DNA from: Capsaspora owczarzaki ATCC 30864
Lineage: Eukaryota > Opisthokonta > Filasterea
Length of the DNA: 64,000 nt
Direction: 5' to 3'
Assembly (NCBI RefSeq): GCF_000151315.2
Contig: NW_011887304.1
Span: forward strand, 837,477-901,476
The notes under the pieces were generated by a model. That model was not told the origin of the DNA. It worked only from the letters and a program-made list of their open reading frames with translations, and did no database searches. Position 1 is the first letter of the stretch. Every line of letters starts with the position of its first letter. The position numbers and the translations under genes are program-made. Shown piece after piece: positions 10,676-22,100 of the stretch.

Positions 10676-12199
10676 ATGACAGACTCAGACTCGCAACACC
10701 AGGAGCACCTCCCTCGAATGCCAAGTCGATCGCCAGTCGAGCCGGTCATTGCGAATATCAGCATGCATGACTATCGCGCACTCATCCAGCGTTACGAGGC
10801 CGCAGCCGCTGATCCAGCGCAACGCGATGCAACGACTGCAGCAGGTCATCAGCAAGACTTTGACAGGTCGACGTTGGCCAATGCAATCCGAGCGTACGCG
10901 CTGCGGCTGCACACCGCCATGACCACAGGCAACGAGATCCTGATGGCTCAAGTGCTCCCATGCATGCACCGCGAGCTAACGCCGCCGCCGCCGCCGCCGC
11001 TGCTCGAGCGCGATTTGAGCGAGGACGCTGCTGCTGCTGCTGCTGCCGCGGCCACCATTGATAGTACTGCAACCGATGCGACTCATGCTACTACGACTGC
11101 TGCTCCTGCTGCGAAACTGACCCCGAGGAAGCGGCAGGCGATGGAGGCGTTTGACTTTGGCGACCTCGGCGACGGCGCTGAACAGCCAGCCGCCGCATTG
11201 TCATCATCCATGTCAAAGTTGCAAGGTGCCGAGCCGAGTCCAGCTCGGTATCAATCACCGAGAAAGTTTGCACGAATGGACAATGCGGCGGCGGCGGCGG
11301 GTGGCACTCCATCTCCGAAATCTGGCCGTGCCAAGCGATCCTTTGGCAGCTCGGACGCGTCGCTCGGTCGCGTTCTGCAGCAACTTCACCACGAGCACGC
11401 TGCAGAACGACAGTCGCTCGAAGGCAGTGCTCAGCACGAGGGGCAAGAAGCTGCCGCACAAGAAGAGCCGCCCGCCGTTGTGCAAGCGGCAAATGCGACC
11501 ATCGCGCATTACCAAGAGCTGGATGCACATCACCAAGATCGGCAGGCACATCACCAAGAGCTAGAGGCGTTCAATTTGAGCACTCTTTCAGGCGAGACGT
11601 TTGACTCTCGATCTGTTCCGTCGTCGCACATTGATTCCGGCATTGTGTCGTCGTCTCTGGCAGCCTCTCCTGCGGTACGACGCGACTTTCCACGGCGGCC
11701 AGTAGCAATGCTGCAGCAGCCACTGCCAGGCTCTACGAACAATGCCCTCCTTCGGGGCGTGGCAAATCAAGCACCTTTGGATTTATCACCTCCAGTGCTT
11801 TCTTCAACCGGTTCCAGTCGAGATCGCGCTGTGGCCAGCCCACTTGCGACAGAATCTAGCTATGCACAGAGTCAAGGCAATCTACAAGCAGCAGTGCACC
11901 ATCATCCAAGCCTCGACTTCTCGCCGCCCATTCTGTCGGAGGCTGATGCGTCGCAACGACACGCCGCCACCCCGTTTCCGAACAATTTCAGCACGCCCAG
12001 CTCTGCTCAGCCTGCATTTTCAGAGGCAATCATTTTGATGTCTGCACCCGACAACTCCGAGATTGTGTTTGTCCAGGACTCGCTTCAACGTGCGACACCT
12101 GCGTCGTCCGTCTCCAACCACCCCAACGGCACTGCTGGGTCCGTCTCGGCAATTGATCGTTTACAGCAGTATCAGAGCCTGCCAAGCTCGTTGCCATGA
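10676..12199 (+). CDS. Hypothetical low-complexity protein, 507 aa, intronless
   Basis: ATG at 10676 opens a 507-residue frame ending with TGA at 12197-12199. I do not recognise a family. The N-terminal 100 residues (MHDYRALIQRYEAAAADP, then STLANAIRAYALRLHTAM) look helical and are the best candidate for a folded part. After it come a run of seven prolines, an Ala-rich stretch, and Ser/Pro/Gln/His-rich sequence, likely disordered. Two internal copies of a short motif occur: LDLSPPVLS near residues 370-378 and LDFSPPILS near 418-426, each followed by a Ser/Ala-rich spacer. A KRKQ-like basic patch (PRKRQAMEAFDFGDLGD) could serve nuclear import. It could be a regulatory or scaffold protein; the function is unknown. 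Confidence 0.65.
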   Translation: MTDSDSQHQEHLPRMPSRSPVEPVIANISMHDYRALIQRYEAAAADPAQRDATTAAGHQQDFDRSTLANAIRAYALRLHTAMTTGNEILMAQVLPCMHRELTPPPPPPLLERDLSEDAAAAAAAAATIDSTATDATHATTTAAPAAKLTPRKRQAMEAFDFGDLGDGAEQPAAALSSSMSKLQGAEPSPARYQSPRKFARMDNAAAAAGGTPSPKSGRAKRSFGSSDASLGRVLQQLHHEHAAERQSLEGSAQHEGQEAAAQEEPPAVVQAANATIAHYQELDAHHQDRQAHHQELEAFNLSTLSGETFDSRSVPSSHIDSGIVSSSLAASPAVRRDFPRRPVAMLQQPLPGSTNNALLRGVANQAPLDLSPPVLSSTGSSRDRAVASPLATESSYAQSQGNLQAAVHHHPSLDFSPPILSEADASQRHAATPFPNNFSTPSSAQPAFSEAIILMSAPDNSEIVFVQDSLQRATPASSVSNHPNGTAGSVSAIDRLQQYQSLPSSLP

Positions 12200-12332
12200 T
12201 GCCGAGTTGGAATGCGTTGCTTGTATAATAGCGTATTATTTGTATTGTTTTTTTTTTCAAAGTTAATTTTGTCTTCGCTTGACCATGTGTCACAAAAGAA
12301 CCGCACTGACATCAAATCTAGCAAACGACAGG

Positions 12333-14215
12333 TTAACGAAACACTGGCAAATGGAGTGTGTGTGGCCGCTTGGTTAGTGCAATAACGTCGTACAGACCTA
12401 AGAAGAAGAGCAGAGAGTGAGTCACCACACAAGTCCATCCAGTTCCTTGCAAAAACAATCAACTCTTTTTCACTGACCAACGACATCCCATTCGTCCTGC
12501 GACAGCGGAAGAACCTTGTTCTTGACCAGAAGGTCGCCATGACGGTCCTTGTTGCGCTCAAAGAACTGATGGAAGGACTCGACCAGGTTGACCTCAAGAC
12601 CGTACTCGGCAGCCAGCTCGTACAGGGTACCGAGGTGGACGAGGAACTCGGGGCAGTCCTCAATCGCCTCCTGAAGACTGAAAGTGTACTTGGCGCCAAA
12701 GATCGGGAAGGTCTCCTTGTCCGTGTACTGCGAAGGGTTGAACTTGATGGAAAAGACGGGGTTGGAAAATTCCCAGCCCTCGACGGCACGCAGACGATCG
12801 ACAATGCGGTCGGCGCTCGGGGTGGTGATCAGCAGCTTGCCGCCTTCGACAAGACGCTCCGAGGCGTTCAGCAAAAAGGTGCGGGCCTTCGCCTCCGTCT
12901 CGAACGAGTAGTGGAAGGCAAACTGGCAGTTGGTCACGTCAAACCACTGGGCGGCAGTGCCCTGGCGGCGCGGATGCTGCTGCGGCGGAGGCGGGTAGTA
13001 GTCCCGCAATCGCACGGAAAAGCAGTCGGCGACAAAGAACTGGTACGTGTAGGGCAAGTTGTTAATGTTGGCTGCGCGCTGACGGCACTCTGCGATGGCA
13101 TTCTCGGCCACGTCGGCTCCAATCACACGTTTGACGCCAGCGACACGGTACTTTTGCAGATCGCCGCCCTTTCCGCAGCACAAGTCGAGGACGTGGTCGC
13201 CTCGTGAGACGTACGTGAGGTTCATGACGCTGTCAAAAAGGTGAATACAAGGCAGAAGGATGAGGATTGAGCGTGATTTGGTGCCTTGGCTGTCATACAC
13301 ACGAGAGACAGAGAGAGAGAGCAAAACACACAAACCGAGACAAAATTACCTCTTGACCCAGTTGTTGAACTGGCGAAGGTGGAAAATCTCACTCGTGTCG
13401 CGATTCTCATAGCCCAGGATGGGGCGAGCGTTGTAATGTGACGCGACCATCTGAGTTGTTGCGTCCGTCGGGTTTCGCGGCACGTCGACTGTCCAAAATG
13501 AACAAAGCGGGGGGATTGAGTGATGATTTCAACCCCCCCCCCGCCATACGGTACAATTAGACCAATTCCAACCATCCTAGATGCTGCTGCTGTTACCTTG
13601 CTGGTGGTGCTGGCGATGCCCATTGCCAAACTGGTGGTTGCGCTGGTGTTGCTGCTGGAACTGAGGCTGTGGCAACAGTTTGCTGGCATCGGGTCGCGGC
13701 AGCAGTCCGCCCGACCGTCCTGCGGGGTAGTGCACTGTGCGCACCGACTCTGGGCTTGTGTGCTGAGTGGTGTCCTGGTGCTGGTGCTGGTGGTGGTCAT
13801 CGGTGCCAGAGCGAGCGGCTCCAGACTGGTCCGCAGATGCACTGCCACCTCGCGATCGGTCGGCGCCCGAGCTCCCTGGGCGACTCGCGCTGGCTGCGTT
13901 GTTCACATCTGCGTCATCTGCGCTGCGTCTGCTGCTACTGCTGCGGTAGTCGCCGTCGTCGCGGCCTGCATGTGGATTGCGCGACTCGCCGCGGTCGTGC
14001 TGAGCTCCTCCAGCCAGTGCTCCTGCTCCTGATCCTGATCCTGATCCTGATCCTAATCCTGATGCTGGTCTTGATCCTGGTCCCGGTGGGTGGCTCGCGT
14101 CGCCGTCCCTGTCCCGCCGCTGCTCGTACTCGTCCCTCGCAAGTCGCTCCCGCTCGCGCTCGTTCGCACGGGCAGGCGCCTCTGCAGAATAACTGCTGCT
14201 ACTCGAGTCGCTCAT
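12333..14215 (-). CDS. RNMT: mRNA cap guanine-N7 methyltransferase
   Basis: Minus-strand exons are 14215-13597, 13488-13350, 13229-12478 and 12397-12333 (524 aa; human RNMT is 476). The enzyme methylates the N7 of the mRNA cap guanosine using S-adenosylmethionine in the nucleus. The catalytic half starts at VASHYNARP and contains the SAM-binding VLDLCCGKGGDLQKY (the family usually has GCGKGGD), GADVAENAI, and the cap-pocket region CQFAFHYSFE. EEV-like C-terminal elements end in SQDEWDVVGLYDVIALTKR, with the last exon supplying the final residues. The first exon encodes a 200-residue disordered Ser/Gly/Arg/His/Gln-rich N-terminus, including a (GS)n run coded by a CCTGAT hexamer repeat near 14029-14058. 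All introns are GT-AG and in frame. Confidence 0.93.
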
Positions 14216-14582
14216 ATTTGTCTCGTTACTCTTGCGATGTTTGTTGTCGCGTTCGATCAAACGAACGGTACGTTTCAATGGCACGACAAAAAGGACTGCC
14301 AATACAATAATCAAGTCCTCATCCAAGGTCATAGGCGATGCATTACAGTTGTAAGTTGTAACAAAGCTTTGCCATGTTCTATGTTCTCATGATCACACAC
14401 GCACACTGGACTCGGACTCTGTGCATTTGTAATGGAAGCTGAAGAAGGCTCCTTTGAAACGAGGCTTTTTTGTTGCAATGCTGTGAGTTCATCCTCCCCT
14501 TTCATACAATGCTTTGTTTATGTTCTTGTTCAATAATACAATCCACTCTCCATTCAGACTCACCACCACCTCATTGTAGAGA
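14216..14582. promoter_or_regulatory. Putative bidirectional promoter between RNMT and mL43
   Basis: The 367 bases between two divergent start codons carry no coding frame of note, so both promoters and 5' UTRs must lie here. This is inferred from gene orientation; no specific core element was identified. Confidence 0.4.
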
Positions 14583-16158
14583 ATGGCGTCGGTGGCGATG
14601 AGCACGGTGGGCGTCGGTCGCTACATCCCACAGCTGCGCAAACTGACGCTGCACTACTGCCGCAACAGCCCCAGCAGCATCGGCATGCGGTAATGCCAGT
14701 CACTCTCTCTGTCTCACCGCGTGTTGAAGTTGAGTGTTGCGAGTTGAGCGCGGGAAGGAGCCGAGAAAGCACGAAAGGTGGAGAGATCTCTCTCTTCCTG
14801 TCGATCACTCTGGTCATTTCCCCCCTCCCCCAAACCCATCTCAACTCACAATCTGCAGTGAAAATGTCGGACAGTCGACGGGCGGGTGTGTGTGGGGCAA
14901 TGGAATGGGGGGAAAGTGGGTCAAGTGAAAGCGTGTGGCGAGATCTCTCGTTTCCCCCTTCTCCCTTCTCTCCACACTCGTCACTCGTCCACACACTCAT
15001 CGCTCGTCCTATTGGTCGAAGACGGCTTCAGTATTGCTGTTCTTGTTGCGCGCCTGGAATCCCCCCCCCCTTCTTTGTCGCGCGCTCCACTCTCAAAAGC
15101 CCAACTCGTCCTCGTGTCCCTCTCCCTCTCTTTCATCCAATGCAAATCCACTCACCATCCAGTTTGTCCGGGTCTCGTTTCGTCTTCTGTGCAGAGAGTA
15201 CATTGATCGCAACGTCGTCAAGCTCGCGCAGGACAACCCTGCCATTGTCATTCAAGTCCTCCAGCGCAAGGGCAAGCATCCCTACATTGAAGCCGACTTT
15301 TGTAAGTCGAGAGCACAGAATCTTCACGGGAAAGGGGTACCATTGACTAGTACTACTACTAGTACAGCTACTAGGGCTACGAGCGCAATATTGACAACAA
15401 AGCGGTCGTTGCAGTTGAAGTTGGAAACGTTGCCGACTCGTTTCCCCCCACTCTCGCCTCGCCAATCGACACCATTTCTTGCTGTGCCTCACGCTCTCCG
15501 TTGTTTCATTGGTTTTCTCTTTGCAGTGGCTGGCGCTTCCCGCACTGTCGGTGCTCGCAACCTGACGGCAAACGAAGTCGAGCAATCCGTCGAACGCTTG
15601 CGAGGCCTGTTGGGCCGCAAGAACATCCACCTCTTCAACCGCCAAAGCACACAAAACCCGTCCGTGCAGGGCACCTGGCAACCCTTCCTCAACCGCCTCG
15701 CCTTCCAGCCTTTGGAGGCGGTTGGTCGACTGGACCGCGTACGAACATTTGCGCGCAACCCCCACACCAAGTCACAGATGCCATCACGTCTGCAGCGTGA
15801 TATCATGCTCGGCCAGGGCGAGGAGACTGAAAAGCTGCTCATTGCAGAGCGTGCGGCCTACGACGCCGATCCCAACCTCATCAAGCGCCAATACCCCGAG
15901 GGCGGTTTCGGTACCATCACCTCCACATTCTCATCCGATCGCCCACTGCGACGCACGCTTCCTGCATACATTGTCAAGGCCACTGGCATGGAATCACCTT
16001 CGCCAGTGCGCTCGCCCGCCCAAATTCAAGAGCTGCTTGCCAAGGCCAGGGCATCTGCAGGGTCTGCCAAGCCAGCAGCACCTGCAGCAGCAAAGCCTGC
16101 TGGCGGCGCAGATCCCAAGAAGGCTCCGGCCAAGCCCCCAGCAGCTGGCAAGCGATGA
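14583..16158 (+). CDS. MRPL43: Mitochondrial large-subunit ribosomal protein mL43
   Basis: Exons are 14583-14689, 15195-15301 and 15527-16158 (281 aa; human mL43 is about 160). It belongs to the thioredoxin-fold L51/S25/CI-B8 domain family of the mitoribosomal large subunit. VGRYIPQLRKLTLHYC matches the family start, EYIDRNVVKLAQDNPAIVI the second strand and helix, and NPSVQGTWQPFLN the conserved C-terminal block. Exon 1 ends with two bases of an Arg codon that exon 2 completes. The protein extends about 130 residues beyond the fold, ending in an Ala/Pro/Lys-rich tail. Intron 1 (505 bases) contains many pyrimidine runs. Confidence 0.88.
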
Positions 16159-16340
16159 TGAGGTTTTGGGTTCTTGTTGGTGTGTTGTCTGTTTCTCAAT
16201 GTACACTTATATTTCCTTTCGGTCACTGTCGGCAATGTATTTGAATGCACGAGACGCGCATAGTGCGTCCCTGAAACAAACAAACAAACAAAAACCCAAA
16301 CAGAGCTAAGAATTGAGGGGTTTTCAAAGAGTTGTTTTTT

Positions 16341-16717
16341 TCATTCGTCGTCCAGCTTTGCGTCCAGGTTGGCTGTGTCTGTCGGGGTGACGTCGGGAGC
16401 CTCCCACTCGCCATCTAACGTGACATTGGTTGAAATGAGAAAGGCGCATCAAGTGAGCAAACAAGATACAAAAAGCACGGTTTGATCAATTCTTTTCCGC
16501 TGTCATCGGGCAGCGGCAATGCGTTCGCCTCGACTGGCGCTATCTTCAAAATGTCTCTCAGTTCAAGCACGATCAAAAACCACAAGACTTTTCCACGATG
16601 ATGATCTCATCCAACAAACAAACTCCAAGTTTTCCAGTCGCCGAGCCCAACTATGCCGGCAACCACTCCAAACGCGACTGCAATCGACACACTTGATGCA
16701 GCCAAAAATGCCATCAG

Positions 16718-16749
<32 letters not shown>

Positions 16750-17292
16750 CCATCATCATTATCGTTCCATTGTCGTGGACTGCATTTCGAGGACGAGGCG
16801 TGACTGAACTGCAACCCAAACTCGCTGAGATCACTGATGGCTGATGGCTGAGCCTTTGCTGAGGGGTTTGCGTTTCTTTGAGTTTCTTTTGCATCCTCAT
16901 CATCATCACACCATTGTTCCATTGTCGTTGTAGACTGACGAGGACGACGAGGCGTGACCGAACTCTGATCGCCTTTGCATTGCTGAGACCTCCATTGCTT
17001 GAGGACCAGCGTTTCCTCTTCGTTTTTGCTCGTTGCTTTCTTCTTTGGTTGGTGCTCTGCAAATGCGTTTACCTGCTTGCTTGTAGACGAGGACGACCTG
17101 GTCGTCGTTCGCGAGCCGGTTGAGCTCGACCGTCTTGCTGTCGTCGAGGACCTGCTGGTCAAACAGCAGGCGCATGTTCGCGGGCTCCATCTGCACAATG
17201 CGGCCAAGCTTCTGCTTCAGCACGCCAACAGTGTCGCTGAGCGAGCACTCGAGGAAGACGGTCAGCTTCTTGCGCTTGATGCGAATGTACAT
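16341..17292 (-). CDS. ELOB: Elongin B-like ubiquitin-fold protein
   Basis: Two minus-strand exons, 17292-17073 and 16414-16341, give 97 aa (human ELOB is 118). Elongin B pairs with Elongin C in BC-box ubiquitin ligases and in the Elongin transcription factor. MYIRIKRKKLTVFLE and LFDQQVLDDSKTVEL align with the ubiquitin-like core of ELOB. The second exon supplies EWEAPDVTPTD, matching the PDVMKP region by which ELOB ends. A generic ubiquitin-like protein is the alternative, but the C-terminal PDV motif favours ELOB. The intron is 658 bases and carries an (ATC)n microsatellite. The gene is convergent with mL43, 180 bases apart. Confidence 0.8.
16714..16760. repeat. (ATC)n trinucleotide microsatellite in ELOB intron
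   Basis: About fifteen CAT/ATC units, slightly interrupted near the 3' end, lie in the middle of the ELOB intron. On the minus strand this reads as GAT repeats. Confidence 0.9.
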
Positions 17293-18029
17293 TGAGCCAG
17301 TCTGAATGAAAAAACAATAAAAAAATTATAATAGTATGAGACATGGAAACAGGTAGGGCGAGTTAGTGAGCAATTGGTAGCGGAACAACTTACAACTCAC
17401 CATTGTATCGAATCTACGTAAGCGTTTCAAATAGGAAAACTGAATCCCATGCCAAATCAATGCAATGGCAATCAGTAAATCCAAACAGCAATAAATCCAT
17501 TGTTTCTTGGTAGAGGACAGCGTTTGTGGTTTGGTCACTCTTTGTTCTGTTCTGCTGCTCCTTTGACGTCAAAGTAAGCCAGCTCGCATCACCGAAACCC
17601 CAAGACCAAGCCAATCCACTGTCTCTTGGTTCAATGCTCTCTGCGTCTCGTTTGCAGCCATGTCTGCATCTACCGCACCTGCAGCCTGCAGCCTGCAGCG
17701 ACCAACCGGCGGAGCATTTCCCACGACAAGTACGGCAAATACCACAAAGAAACAAAGAAAACAAAAAAGGCAAATTCACACAAAACCGACAGCTGACCAC
17801 TGCTGGCCGCTGTTATGGATTGATGTGTATCTGTATTTGGAGTGTGTTCACTCGTCGCTTTGTATAAGTGAAGTCTCTAGTTTCCCTAACGTCATTCTCA
17901 ACATCAACCCATTACTCGTATCTTCGTGGAACGATCTTTGATCATAACAGCCGCTGCTTTTTTTATTTATTTTTATTACGTTTATTGGAGAGTGGAAAAG
18001 CTTCTAAAGCTCAAAGAGGAGGATCATGG

Positions 18030-18453
18030 TCAGGGGCAAAAGGAGTAAGTGAAAAGGGCAACGTGTTTACACTTATTCTTGCAGTGCCAGCGTCCTGCGC
18101 CGCTTGGTGACTCGGTTTGCTCGTGCTCACCGAGTTTCGGGGGTAGAAGCGAAATGGTGGTCTTCTCTTCTGACCTGACGATGCACTTTTCCCACATCTC
18201 CGACGTAGGAGAGTCAGCGGGCGGGGCTCGCGGCACAATGTCTTGTAGGGCGCGGGAGTGGACGAGTTTGATGAAGGTGGTGTGGCTGGGTGTGAATGTG
18301 TTGTTGATTTTTGCTTCGCAGCGGGTGCGCCAGATTGCCCAGCGTCCGAGGTGGTACAGGATCGTGGCAAGCGCTCGCATTTCCTTTTGACGCGCAAGCG
18401 TGGTGGGGAAGGGGCCGAACAGGAGGGCTTTGTCGAACGCTGGGGGCCCAATT
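18030..18453 (-). pseudogene. Possible decayed LINE-type retrotransposon ORF2 C-terminal fragment
   Basis: On the minus strand, a frame that opens just after a stop near 18453 reads FDKALLFGPF, then LATILYHLGRWAIWRTRCEAKINN, and continues open to 18030. Short helices containing W-x-x-W-R-x-R-x-E are typical of the region downstream of reverse transcriptase in non-LTR elements. There is no reverse transcriptase core, the N-terminal side is cut by a stop, and the fragment is about 140 codons. It lies inside the putative leader intron of receptor A, which is about 600 bases longer than its paralogues. The match is from memory of family character and may be coincidental. Confidence 0.3.
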
Positions 18454-19012
18454 CAACGTCGACTGTCATGCGAAAACTCGAGCACTATCGCTGAAGAATG
18501 GCGGGAGGGGGGGGGGCTTGGGAATGGTCGTCTTTAGCACAGAATCGACCGCAGCTCGCACACCACACGACTACACGTCGCGAATGTCACGCAGCCTGCT
18601 TTCCCACTTCACATTCCACCTCCTCCCCCACTTCTCTGTCTCCTGCACTCTGGGCCTCGGATGCAAACTGTTGCGACAAACTATAGGAGTATCAAGCAGA
18701 AGAGGCGACAGAGTGACTGGCAGTGAAAGCGCGCCATGTTGAACAAACCACAGAAAAGCAAAAACAAAATCCTCCGCATGACCAAAACCACATCAGCCGA
18801 TAAGGACTCGAGCGCGTCGCCTCGTTTTCCCCACCTCCATCTCTTGGAGGCGCCGCTTGTCAACGATCACAGTGGGTGCGACGACTAAAATAGGCCCGCG
18901 TGGGAAGGGCCGGAGCGACAGGCGACAGGCGACAGGCTGCGTTGCGGTGGTGTGAGGCAGGACCGACTCTCCAACCACAAAGCGTCGGTGCGACAAGAGC
19001 TCCACACTCGAA

Positions 19013-19055
19013 GCCATCCATCCATCCACCCATCCAACCCATCCATCCATCCACA
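19013..19055. repeat. (TCCA)n tetranucleotide repeat upstream of LRR receptor A
   Basis: About ten imperfect CATC/TCCA units lie about 100 bases before the receptor A start codon. Confidence 0.85.
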
Positions 19056-19145
19056 CACAACTGGCGCTCAGCAATGTGAAAGTGAATTCGCGGACGAGGC
19101 GTCTTTTGAAACACTGCGAGCTCACCTTTGTCAACGTCTCTGCAG

Positions 19146-22100
19146 ATGACACCAAAAGGGCTTGCTTTTGGTCTGCTGCTGCTGCTGCTGTTTGGCGTGA
19201 TGTGTCACGTCCAGCTGGCTCAAGCAGCCGATGCGTGTGGCACTGGCGGCGTGTGCTTCTGCGGGGGATCCACTGTCAATTGCCAAAGCAGAAATCTCAC
19301 TGAGATTCCAAGCGCAATCCCAGTTGGCACCACGAGCCTGTACGTGCAGCCGATGAGTTGACCTTGAATTGAAGCATTGCCCTCCCTCATAATTGGCATA
19401 CGGTCGACAGGAGTCTATATGACAACCAAATCACCAGCCTTCCCGCCTCTGCTTTCACAGGCCTGACTCTGTTGAGTGGCCTGTACGTAAGCAAGAACCG
19501 TGCGTGATTCAGCACAAACCGCTCACCTCGTTCGCACCGCGATCTGTAGGTATTTGCAAAACAACCAGATTACTGCCGTTCCCGCCTCTACCTTCACGGG
19601 CCTGACTACCCTGAAACGATTGTAAGCAACCAAAGTCGTACACAATCCCGCACACAAGCAACTAACATATTGGGACACGATCTGCAGGCACTTGGGCTCC
19701 AACCAACTCGACAGCATTTCAACCGACACATTCGCAGGTAGGCAAGCAGAGACAGGAAAACTCAATCGCAAACGACTCATTCGCTTTGCGACTTTTATCT
19801 GTAGATATCTGCTAAACAACCAGATCACCAGCATTCCCGAAAACGCATTCACAGACCTCACTGCACTGATTAACCTGTAAGTAAACAACAACCTTGGCAG
19901 ATTCAACACGAGTTACTCACGGTCGCCCCGCGATCGGCAGGGAGCTGTCCACCAACCAGATTACTGCCATTCCCGCCTCGACCTTCACAAACTTGACTGC
20001 CCTGAAAACCTTGTACGCAGGCAAAATCATTAGCAAAATCACGCACAATGTTAAGGTCGCGATACTGCATACACACAAACGGCTTACTCGTCCGCTACTG
20101 TATCTGCAGGAGCCTGAATAACAACCAAATCACCCTCCTGGCAGCCAACGCATTCACAGGCCTAACCGCCCTGACCGAATTGTAAGCAAGCCAAAAGCCC
20201 GAAAAATCAAACACCAACGGCTCACTCTCATTCGCGACTCGATCTGCAGGTATCTTTACAGCAACGCGATCAGCAGCATTTCTGCAAACGCGTTCACGGG
20301 CCTGATTGCACTGACCACGTTGTAAGCAACCAAAAGACTTGCAGAATGCCACACAAACAGTTAAAGTACTCACTCGTATTGCAACACATTATCCAGGCAC
20401 CTACAGATGAACCAAATAACCAGCATTCCTGGGAACACATTCACAAGCTTGACTGCGCTGGCTTTTCTGTAAGCAAGCACAGCCATGAAGAATCGAGCAC
20501 ATGAAACTCACTAGTTCACTGCAATCTGAAGTGCTCTAAGCGACAACCGCATCACCAGCATTTTTGCCGACGCATTCACAGGCCTGACTGAACTAACCTT
20601 ACTGTAAAGCAAAGCATCGACATGTAGAATCTCACACAAACGGCTCACTCGTTTGCGACTCCACCTGTGTAGAGCTCTAACCAACAACCAGATCACCAGC
20701 ATTTCTGCCGCTGCACTCACAGGCATGCCTGCACTGCTACAATTGTAAGCCAGCAGAAGTCACGAACAATCGCACACAAAATGGCTCACTCGCTTTGCTA
20801 CTACTCGATCTGCAGGCGACTCGATGGCAACCAGATGACCAGCATTTCTGCCTCTGCGCTTACAGGCCTGCCTGGACTGTCGCAATTGTAAGCAAGCAAA
20901 ACTCCATGAAGAATCACGCGCACATGGCTCACTGGCTTTGCTGTTCGATCTGTAGGCTACTCCATGGCAACCAGATGACCAGCATTCCCGCTAACGCATT
21001 CACAAGTCTCACGGCGCTGATGTTCTTGTAAATTGGCAACTCGCATTGCACGTATTTGATTCACTTCTCACTTCCAGTTGCTCTGAGGACTTTGAGTGGC
21101 AATCCCTTCACCACTTTGCCGCCCGGGCTGTTTAAGGGCCTGCCCAATAACATGGACTTGTCGTTTGACGGCCAATTCTTCCAATATCTGAGCCCCAACA
21201 ACTTTACCTTTGGTGGGAACACTGTCGCTCCGCCCAGCACATACGGCAATGCATCCTACCCATACCGTAAGATTTGAGAGGCCCTGCAATCCCCATGCGA
21301 TCATTCTCACTGACTTTTGAAACGCAGAGTGTGATACATTCTGTGCCACCTGCTATGCCGCAGGGCCCGGGTCGTGTTGCGCGACCAACTGTCTGACATG
21401 CACTTCATCCACTGTGTGCACTCAGTGCTCTGAAGACTACGGCGTCATGGAAGGGTCCTGCGTTCCCCTGTCCGTCATTGCCTCCTCCGCTTCAGTCGCG
21501 TCCACGCAATCTGCGTCGGTTGCGTCTCTCGTTTCCGCTACTTCGGCGCTCTCGGCATCCTTTGCTTCCCTCGCTTCTGCGTCCTCGGCGTCAATTGCCT
21601 CACAGATGTCTGCATCCGCCGCCAGTGCTTCATCCGTCTGGCAGACTTCGGCTGCATCTGCCGCGTCCAATGCGCCAAAGGGTTCAAGTGACTCAGATTC
21701 ATGGCCTATTATTCTCGGAGTGATTCTTGGCCTGTTAGCTCTCATTTTGTTGGTTGCGCTGGCTGTGGCTCTTCGGCGTCGTCGCTCTCCAGCCGCACTG
21801 GCAACCACTGCATCGGCTACCAAACTACGCGAGCCAACATCTAACTCATCCGACCCGACCTACCAGACCGTCGGCACTGTGCTGAACGCTGTGAATCCAG
21901 CCTACGACATTCTGTCGGCCAATCCGACCTATGAATCTGCGAATCCAACCTACACCACTTTGTCTCATACTGGCAACCACGCCTTGTACGAACACGTTGA
22001 CACAAAGCCCCAGGCTCCTGCGTCGGAGCAGGTGTATGCTGAGGCATCCGTGTCTGCATCCGGTGAAACGAAAGCCTCAGGCAGCAGCGGTGTCGAGTAC

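Larger units (their letters stand above)
17574..19145 (+). other. Putative 5' leader intron of LRR receptor A
   Basis: A donor-like AAAGTAAGCC at 17571-17580 and an acceptor CTGCAG that ends immediately before the ATG at 19146 would define a 1572-base intron in the 5' leader. The sequence after the donor (CCAGCTCGCATCACC) resembles that after the equivalent donors upstream of receptors B and C, so I infer a shared leader exon and intron. This is longer than the other two; it contains the LINE-like fragment at 18030-18453 and TCCA repeats at 19013-19055. No transcript evidence is available. Confidence 0.45.

Noticed and set aside
19128-19145. Upstream ATG six codons before the chosen start of receptor A
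   Set aside because: The acceptor-like CTGCAG ends exactly before ATG 19146 and paralogues B and C start at the equivalent point, so the upstream ATG is probably intronic.
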